Shown piece by piece: positions 56,458-64,000 of a stretch of 64,000 nucleotides of DNA; within the stretch, counting starts at the first letter, position 1, and every line of letters begins with the position of its first letter. This stretch comes from Peronospora farinosa (Eukaryota; Oomycota; Peronosporomycetes; Peronosporales; Peronosporaceae). The position numbers and the translations under genes were made by a program. The DNA lies in assembly GCA_947646735.1 (NCBI GenBank), contig CANTFK010000985.1, positions 124,001 through 188,000 on the forward strand, read 5' to 3'. A model generated the notes under the pieces. It was not told the DNA's origin. It was given only the letters and a program-made list of their open reading frames with translations, and ran no database searches.

Positions 56458-57218
56458 TAGAAATGTATCATAAATGAAGCTACTAAATGCCTATGTTTGA
56501 GTCACCTGAAAGCGATGATTGGTTTGTGTCAAGTTGGCTATCTAGGAAAGCTTGGCACGTGTGTCAACATGCTGAGTGTCAGCGTCGTTTCAAAGCCAAG
56601 AGCAGCCAAAGCCAGATGCAATCTTTCGTCTTCATTGCCACCTATGAATAAACACTATAAATGACATGGTACAGCTGCTGCATGAGCATTAGCTAGTCCT
56701 TTAGCAAAAGGTTGTTGCAGCAGGAACCGATTTTTTGTGGGTTCTTTGCTTCATGAGCTGGTAGTATGTAAGAAGATGAAAATGTAAATGACAATTGCTG
56801 TCAGGACCTCACCTCAACAAGTGTTGCACCTCAGATTATAGTAGTTGACATCCCCAACTTTCCGTATAACATTTGCATCATACCGTTGGCACTTGAGCTC
56901 GTAGGCGTCCGAAGTCGATCAAGTGTAGCAGAAATGTGCAATATCTACTGAGCCGTGAGCTGCTTGTTGTGCTTTACATCGACTGTTGCTGCCGACAACC
57001 AAGTCGAGATCATGAACTCACACTGTATGCAGACATTGACAAATAAAAGCAGCGGCAGCGAAATAACGCAGCAAAATGCAGTGTCTGGGTAACAATTATC
57101 TGCAGGAAGCAGAAGCAAGCACCGTTACAATACAATACAGCAAGAATACAGTTTAAGGTGCGAGACACCCAACTATGCTTACGTGAAGGCCAAAAAGGCT
57201 GACTGGCTGGCTAGTCAG
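56458..57218. other. convergent intergenic region
   Basis: 3' sides of presenilin and the PP2C gene. No supported coding frame; AATAAA-type hexamers occur near 56647 and 57043. Confidence 0.5.
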
Positions 57219-58298
57219 CTACTTATTAAAGGCAGCGTTGAAGAGCACGATGACAGCGCTCATGTTGTCGCGACTGCCCTTGGCCAAACACTCGTCCAGC
57301 AACTTCTCTGCGATATCCTTGGGGTCTTTTATGTTGTTTTTGAGATTGTTGCGAATAAACTTGCGCAACTGATCGTTGCTCATGACGTCAAAGATTCCGT
57401 CGCAGCACAGCACCAAGAACTCGTCTGCCGGATCGCGACGCTGCACACGAACACAAGGTTCTGACGTCACCAGCTGCTGGTGGGGCTTTAAATCGACATT
57501 GCGCTTGAACCACAAGTCGCCAAAGCTCCGTGAGACAGCTACACCACCGCACACGCGACCACGAAAGACTGTTCCTCCAGCTGCTACAATGCGCTGTTTT
57601 TCAAATTCCAAATCTGGCTTGTGGTCCACCGACAACTGCACTACCTCGGGAATCTTAGCATTGCTCAAAATGCATCGTGAGTCGCCCACATTAGCACACA
57701 CCACGTCCTTGGGTGTTACAATAGCAAACAGACCCGTTGAACCCATTTCATCAGAAGAGGTCCCAAATTCGGGATGGTTCTTCAGCATTTCGTCAACAGT
57801 CATGAAACCCTCACACAGAGCCATAGCTAGAGACTCTGGAGACTTGTGGTCCTTCTTGAAAGCTTCAGTAGCTGTAATAGCTTCCACAATTTTCTCAGCT
57901 CTAAAAAAGAAAAAAAATATCATGAAAATCAGTCAGACTTACAAGTCACACCAAAGCAAATTCTGGTCATACCACTACGTACATGTACGTTGAGACGGCA
58001 GAACCACCGTGGCCGTCAAATACAGCAACACAAATAGTATCCGGTACATCCGGATGCATTGGAATGTTTACAATATCGACATCCTGTTTAAAATAAAATA
58101 AACGATTATACGAAAAAAAGGGTCAATCGATAGGTTTTGTGTTACTGTCTACACTGCAAAAAAAATCTGATCTTGATGGTAATTTACCTCCATAGTATCA
58201 CGCCAACCTTGCATGCTTGCCTTTCCAATGAACATACCGGGTGCTGAAAAGGTCTTGATTGTCTTGGTAGTGATGGGTTCAGCGAGAAAACGAGACAT
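57219..58298 (-). CDS. PP2C-family Ser/Thr protein phosphatase
   Basis: Metal-dependent phosphatase. Exons 58298-58188, 58083-57983 and 57900-57219 give 297 residues, a single catalytic domain of usual length. Motifs in order: GKASMQGWRDTMEDVDIV, CVAVFDGHGGSAVSTY (metal-binding DGHGG), GSTGLFAIVTPKDVVCANVG followed by DSRC, VDHKP, GGVAVSRSFGD, DEFLVLCCDGIFDVMS and GSRDNMSAVIV. N-terminal to the domain, MSRFLAEPITTKTIKTFS has no clear signal. Substrate unknown. Confidence 0.95.
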
Positions 58299-58478
58299 TA
58301 TCCGAGTCTTGAAAGGGATGAGATTGAATTTGTGTACATATATGTAAGTTTACCGAATACTTTTAGTCAGTTCAAATATATAAATTTAGAAATTTATTTT
58401 ATAACTAACAAGAAATGATTCTAAATCGAATTGTTTGCATCTCATACAATCGACAAAGCACCTAAAACCACAATGGTA

Positions 58479-58907
58479 TTATAATGCTTTTCCTGTTGTT
58501 CCTTTTCCTCTTTTTACGTCGTCGTGGATTGTATATGATATAAAGCGAAAGCTTTGGGAGGGAGAAGGGGCGCTGACTTGACCACAAAAAATACCCAAAT
58601 TATCGTGCAGATCATAAAAGAGAGCATCAACATATATATATGGTTCTATATTACCCAAGTTCCCTATTAGCATTTGCTTACCGAATTCGTACATTGAAAC
58701 AGAAGTAAATGTCGTGTAGTCATGAGGTAAAGCCAATGGATTTAAAAAAGCTAAACTGAAAATTCTGTACACAGCAGCGATGCATCGAGTAATATTATTA
58801 AGATATATGGACCGTCTACTACATGCAAATTCGACGTGCGGTATTATCTCATACATGCCGCTGCTTGACTGAATGTAGCAGCTGAAAATGGGGTTATGTG
58901 GACACAT
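58479..58907 (-). CDS. hypothetical ORF, 142 codons
   Basis: Open frame from ATG 58907 to a stop at 58479 in AT-rich DNA just outside the 5' LTR of the next element. Aromatic-rich composition (IFSLAFLNPLALPHDYTTF, PYIYVDALFYDLHDNLGIF). No domain recognised and no similar frame elsewhere in the window. Chance is a real possibility. Confidence 0.25.
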   Translation of the reverse strand: MCPHNPIFSCYIQSSSGMYEIIPHVEFACSRRSIYLNNITRCIAAVYRIFSLAFLNPLALPHDYTTFTSVSMYEFGKQMLIGNLGNIEPYIYVDALFYDLHDNLGIFCGQVSAPSPSQSFRFISYTIHDDVKRGKGTTGKAL

Positions 58908-59006
58908 AACTGAAAGTAAGAAGTAGTAGTGAATACGCCAGCTTGACTTCCAGTCCGAGTCCAAGTGGGAAGGATCATGGATAAGTCGTGATCTTAGCCC
59001 GGCTTC

Positions 59007-59449
59007 TGTGACGAGTGCATGATATTAACACTTATATGAAGTGTCAATAATGATATATTATTATATCTAATAATACTCGACAATATTATCTTTGCTCATA
59101 ATATTGTTCTTGCAGTCTCCTGGAGGTTGGAGATGATCTCTTGTTGGTTAATACATGCCATTACATCAACTAACGCGCTGACCAACGACCGACGGACGCG
59201 CGCAATGATTCGAGGGCATGTTGTCAACATACATAGTTATGGTTTAATATAGTTCAGACAAGGTTATAGCAGATTGGTTTTATTAAATAGTTAAAATATA
59301 TATAATACACTCTTTTTTTCTTACATCACTTAGTCGTATAGCCTTCTCTGCCTCCGCCCGTGTACGTGAGATTTCGAGGCACCGCTTGCACTACTGACAG
59401 TGCAAGTAGACTATACTGTTATCAGTATAGTCGGAGGGTGCCCATTACA
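59007..59449 (+). repeat. 5' LTR of second family A element
   Basis: TGTGACGAGTGCATGATATT... to ...GCCCATTACA, 443 bp.
 It aligns over its length with the LTR at 9106, keeping hairpins such as AACACTT / AAGTGTC and GACTATACTG / CAGTATAGTC (loop TTAT here, TAAT there). Confidence 0.88.
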
Positions 59450-59496
59450 CCTGGTAGCACGTCGTGGTCCTTTGAACGACCAACAACTCATTCGCT

Positions 59497-61048
59497 ATGG
59501 AGCCAGCGGATGTGACATGTTTTCACGCATCGCGTAAAAAGTTCCCCCATTTAACTAATATCTTATCTTATATCAAGCGGTGCAGCGTATGGATGATACC
59601 GTCGGCGATGCCGCCTTCGGTGCCATGTTGCTCTCTCTTAGCGGAGACGAGCAACATGCAGCCATCGCCAAGTTCATACAAAATGAACGTGACAAAGTCG
59701 TTAAGAAGCTCACCTTGCTACAGGAGCAAGAATTTTAACAGGTAGACCTGTTGAGAGAACAAGGCGCTTAATAATCTGACTTGTTGGTGCAGAAGGGCGC
59801 TCAACAAGCTGACTTGTTGTTGCAGCAGGGTGCTCAACAGTCTGAGCTATTATGACAACAGCAGGATAGTGCTGCTGCTGCCGAGTCGACACATATACTC
59901 CGACCCTAGTCCTTGGAGATTGATGTCTCCAAGTACACGGCAGTCGAAATTGACTCCTTGTTGAGATGGTACGTCGAACTCGACGATGACATTGAGGCTC
60001 GTTGCATCGATGACGATGCGATGAAGTTCAAGGTCAATCTGTTGAACTTGGGTGGACGTGCCAAAGCTTGGGCTTTAGGCCTCAAGCTGCAGGACCCATA
60101 CGTTTTCCAACGTATGATGTATTTAGAGCACGGCTCTTACGTTTGAACCGCCTCGCGCCGAATTCAGGGCTCGGGCTGAGCTCCTGGATCTGAGACAGGG
60201 TAAGCGTGATATACACGCTTACGCCCAACACGCACGATATCTTGTCAGCTGTATTGTGCTGAACTCCACTATTAAAATTTTTGCAAATTACAAGATGTCG
60301 TGTGAAGTACATCTTGTACTTCGCAACTATTCAGAATAGTGGGGTACAAGATGTCGTGTCCCTGATTCTAAGTGTGGCGCATGAATAGTTGGTCGTATGA
60401 TGCTGGGACGCATCGTTACAGTTGAGGTATATCTACTGTAGAGTCTAATCTAACAGGATTTTTCACCTACGAGGGTTTTTTCTCCTCAATACCTAGGTTG
60501 CTCAGTGGGATGCAAGTGTTCCGTGTTATATCCCTACTCTGTATTGTTAATCCTACTAAACGGCGATACTTACCTGCGCAGTGTGAAAAGTGTGACAAAA
60601 AACACAAGTTACTGTGTTGATCAAGGGTATGACAGATGGTCCCTTCAAGACCCACCTGTTCCGCTTGAAACTAGAGTCGCTCGTTCAGGCGATCTTTGCA
60701 GCGGAACAGGAGGACATCAGCCTACAACAGTCTCCTGTCCACTCAAGATCCTATCGTCCACCGAGATGACAGGAGGGTGGAGGTACAGAGCCAATGGACC
60801 TATCCTATGTAGAGAGCGAGGTCGCTCGCTCTCCATGATACAAGCGATTGCAAAAGTGCAATCGCTGCCAAAAAATGGGTCACTACGCTAATGAGTATAA
60901 TGCCCCATGCCCAGTGTCTCGTAACACTGAAATCGACGATCGTCCCTCTGCCCAGAAGGCCAGAGACGTGGTTCCCACGCTGCTGCGGAATCGAAACAAC
61001 GTGGTGGACCATAAAAACGGTCAGGGTCGGACCGCCCTCTTGATTTAG
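59497..61048 (+). pseudogene. Gag remnant of second family A element
   Basis: Begins MEPADVTCF at 59497; frames change several times. Recognisable parts are LLREQGA-type repeats (~59750), WYVELDDDIEARCIDDDAMK (~59967), RAKAWALGLKLQDPYVF, and a zinc knuckle whose last Cys is lost (CNRCQKMGHYANEYNAPC, ~60855). A block at about 60265-60600 has no counterpart in the first copy and interrupts the capsid region. Confidence 0.82.
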
Positions 61049-61571
61049 CATCGCCATGAGAGCTCGCGAGATTTCTGAAGAAGGTTGTTCCCAACACACA
61101 TTCACTGTGTGTTGCCGCTTCTAGTGATGGGTTTTCCCTCATCATCTTGAAAATCGAAGTGACAAAGGACATGTCACTTTGCACCCTAGTTAACTGTGAG
61201 ACGTCGCTAGATGATCGTAGGCTCAAATATGTTGAGCGCAACCCCCCCCCCCCTCCCCTAACGAGGATGACGGTGCGCCTTGCATCAGGCACATTTGGAA
61301 AGTAAAAAAATATGTAGTGCGAATTCACTACACACTTGAAGGTAAAGAGTACAATAAATCATCATCAAATTTGTCATCCTAGGATCACCATGGCTCAGAA
61401 GGTACGAGTCATGGGTCTGCTCGCAGCATCGAATCATAAAGATGCCTGCCGCTTGTTTATCAGATGGCCATCTGATGAACGTCTTGAAGAGTTCACAGGC
61501 ATTTGAATATACTACGAGTGAGTTCGATGGACTCACTTGTGGCTTGGTCGTTAGTACGACTGCACAAGAAC

Positions 61572-61913
61572 TGTAATGGGCTACATTACACACATAGTTA
61601 GCACAAATAAACAATTACATATGTAGGCAGGTGCTGGGCCCGAATAGCGGGCACAGCGTGGTAATTTATTATTGGTTTATTATTGGGGCCTAAAAGTCCC
61701 CAATATGGACCAATGATAAATCAACCCGAAATTGTGTGGTTCCCGAAAGGCGGGAACACTGTCGTATTTATTACGATTGAAATCTTCGTAATTAGTACGA
61801 ATTAAAACCAAAATAAAAATCAGAGTTAAATTTACTTAATACCTAATACTTGGGCTCGAGTCTTCCTCGAGCGCGCGTGTAAGCTAGTGACGGTACGTTC
61901 TAGCCCCGTTACA
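61572..61913 (+). repeat. solo LTR of family B with 5-bp target duplication AGAAC
   Basis: 342 bp from TGTAATGGGC to CCCCGTTACA, flanked by AGAAC at 61567-61571 and 61914-61918. Removing it restores continuity with the first family A element (ACTCAGTGTGACAGACAGTC next to a match of ACTCAGCGTGACAAACAGTC at 11366). A solo LTR arises by recombination between the two LTRs of a full insertion. Confidence 0.93.
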
Positions 61914-62099
61914 AGAACTCAGTGTGACAGACAGTCAAAATGTATAGCAAGCTGCCGGCGGCTGTGCACGAGCACAAGCAGCGCTGAAGGTACACCATTC
62001 AAATATGTCGAGTGGGCCAGGACATGAATGTTGCCTAGAGGGCAACATTCACTGAAGAACAAACCGGTAACCAGAATCGGCAACACGGTAATCCTAGAT

Positions 62100-63990
62100 C
62101 AACTAAAGAGATGATCGTATAGGATACCGCTGTGTTTGCGTCGCCACATCTAGAGGAAGTCGATGGCATTACTTCCATCGAGACTGAGGGGATAAGTTCT
62201 AGTGCCTTTAGGCAATACGTAGCTAAGACGTTAAGCGTCTCAAGTAATGACGGATCAAACGTAGGCGCTCTTGGTTGCGCCTCCGAAGTTAACTTCGGAG
62301 ATAAGACTGTTGACTACGCTTGAGCCTAAAAGGTTCTTGCGTGATCTGCGTAGTGGCAAAGTCAAGCAGTTCTGTGTGCTCGTCGCAGAGGACGAGTACA
62401 TGACTGACATTCGGTCTGCAACAGTTTTTGCCTAGAACGAACGGGTTGTCAGAGCTTATCAATGGACGAAAGTGTCCTTGATGAGAAGACTAGGATTGAG
62501 CGATATACATTGCAATCCTGGGAGTCACTGAAGTCAAGTCCTTTGTATAAGGATTTGGTCGAATTCAAGGATGTATTCCCTGAATTCGTACCGTGCGAGT
62601 TACCTAAGGATAAAGCTACTCGACACGAGATCAAACTAGTTCCAGGCACGAAATATTTTGTCATGATGCAGTGGCCACTGCCTCGGAAACAAGTCAGGGA
62701 GATCGACAAGCTTTTGCCGATCGCCTAGCTGCGGGCCATGTGAGGGAGTCAATTTCACCTCACAGCTCTTCGACCTTCTGTGTGCGCAAGGCCATAGGAG
62801 GGTGGAGGAAATTTCACGCGTTTGACAAGTTGGATGCTGCAACGATACTGGCGCCAACGGCGATACCAAGAAAGGAAGTAATCATAGATGTTATGTTTAA
62901 GTATACCACCTTTTCGTTTAAGGAACGGATAAATGATTTCTATCAGATCCTAATACGTGAACGGGAAATTACGTACACGGCATTGAGCTCCCCTAATGTA
63001 TGCTCTGGTAATGTTTGGTGATGCCACAAGGGCTAAGCAATGCACCAGCTACATTCAATTAATGTGATTTAATTCTATTGATACCAGTGCGCGATTTTGC
63101 ACCGAGTTACTTCGACGATGTGCTCATTTAAAGCCGCGCTATGAATACTAAAACAGACGTGGAAGCCCACCGACTCCGCGTCCATAATCTTCTTACACTT
63201 ATTCGTGAGCATAAGCTATACCTCAACCTCAAGAAATGTATATTCGCATCTAGCAAAATACCACTTCTTGTGCGCATCTTCGGAAAGAACAGCGTACGCC
63301 CTGATCCAGAAAAGATCAAGGCGACCACCGACTGGCCAGTGTTAGTCGATGTCAAAGGGCTAAGTAAATTCCTTAGGATAGCGTAGTACTTGCACAGTTA
63401 CTCGTGCAACTACGCCGAGATGACCATACATCTCTCTTGTTTACTCATAATAATGTAAAGTTGCATTTTCATGAGTATACAAGACTGCAACGCTGACTGT
63501 AAGCGTTCCTTTGAACGTATCAGGCAAAGCTTGATGCAATTACCGGTATTGACAATTGCTGATCAGGACAGACACTATATGCGGTCTGCGATGTAAGAGA
63601 TTTTGCAATCGGTTGTGCACTGATGCAGTACGACACAGACGGCGCTAAGCGTTTCGTCTGTTAGTAAACGCGCCAGCTGAAACCAGCTGAGCGCAACTAC
63701 CCGGTGCATGACAAGGAACTCCTTGCCATGAAATATGCACTGGATAAGTTTTGCGTTAATCTATTAAGAGATAGACCGTTCATTGCGTATACAGACCATG
63801 CGTCACTACGCAAGGCTGTAAACAGTCCACACCTCTCGCAACGAATGGCGAGATATTTGTTGTTCTTCACGGTGTACAACGTTTTTGTGGAGTATAAACC
63901 GAAACGAAATAATGTCGTTGCCGGTGCGCTCTCTTGTCGGCCCGACTTCGAGCTGACAGTAAAGTACGACAGTGATGCGAATTCCACTGT
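62100..63990 (+). pseudogene. RT and RNase H remnant of second family A element
   Basis: Pol linker, then KATRHEIKLVPGTKYFVMMQ (~62615), HSSSTFCVRKAIGGWRKFHA (~62765), catalytic box FAPSYFDDVL (~63098), LYLNLKKCIFASSKIPLL (~63220) and RNase H pieces (YPVHDKELLAMKYAL, ~63700; YTDHASLRKAVNSPHLSQR, ~63785). It contains numerous stops and frame changes. The catalytic YFDD is preserved. Confidence 0.88.
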
Positions 63991-64000
63991 CGCTACGATG

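Larger units (their letters stand above)
59007..64000 (+). mobile_element. second family A gypsy element, decayed, runs off the window
   Basis: Same family as 9106-17257. 5' LTR 59007-59449, primer site CCTGGTAGCACG at 59450, then gag, protease, RT and RNase H in order. The window ends inside RNase H/pol. It is more diverged than the first copy, with many stops, a ~330-bp insertion in gag (about 60265-60600), a deletion around the protease, and a solo family B LTR at 61572-61913. Confidence 0.9.

Overview
The window is a stretch of an oomycete (Peronosporales, Phytophthora/downy-mildew-like) nuclear genome. This is inferred from three things. Genes are compact and packed on both strands, with short introns (about 60-100 bp) opening GTRNGT. 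The conserved genes are purely eukaryotic: 26S proteasome RPT5, UBA5, presenilin, PEX12, PP2C, YTH, RRM and F-BAR proteins. The gene islands are separated by nested Ty3/gypsy LTR retrotransposons.

Layout. (1) 1-4.4 kb is a gene island: the 3' part of a Clp/torsin-like AAA+ ATPase, RPT5, and a YTH-domain m6A reader on the minus strand. (2) 4.5-28.8 kb is a transposon island. It holds a 550-bp SINE-like insertion with a 15-bp target duplication, broken LTR/gag pieces, a field of diverged ~75-bp repeats, and a chromovirus-type gypsy element (9106-17257; two 458-bp LTRs, 5-bp target duplication GTAAC). It also holds an old pol relic and a second, older gypsy element (21666-28089) whose 5' LTR carries a pogo-like DNA transposon. 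(3) 29.5-58.3 kb is a gene island. It encodes a lone transposase-type HTH protein, an RS-tailed protein, a TMX/PDI-like ER thioredoxin, a PX-like/GOLD coiled-coil protein, an unassigned basic coiled-coil protein, UBA5, a DPF-rich endocytic-type protein, and PEX12 head-to-head with mitochondrial thiolase. Beyond these come an F-BAR + SBF2-like protein, a two-RRM Musashi/hnRNP-type protein, a mitochondrial soluble-type transhydrogenase, presenilin and a PP2C phosphatase. (4) From 59.0 kb to the end lies a second, decayed copy of the first gypsy family, with a solo LTR of the second family nested inside it.

How things work together. The cellular genes are housekeeping and act in separate processes: protein quality control (AAA+, RPT5, UBA5/UFMylation, PDI, presenilin), membrane traffic (F-BAR, PX/GOLD, DPF protein), organelle metabolism (PEX12, thiolase, transhydrogenase) and RNA control (YTH, RRM). 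I see no operon-like pathway. The retroelement cluster shows a relative chronology: family B LTRs were still inserting after family A had populated the locus.

The most unusual signals are in the family A gypsy element. Its LTRs and coding sequence are paved with perfect 6-11-bp inverted repeats every few tens of bases. It also carries two antisense reading frames, one a clear heptad coiled coil lying opposite the linker between integrase and chromodomain.
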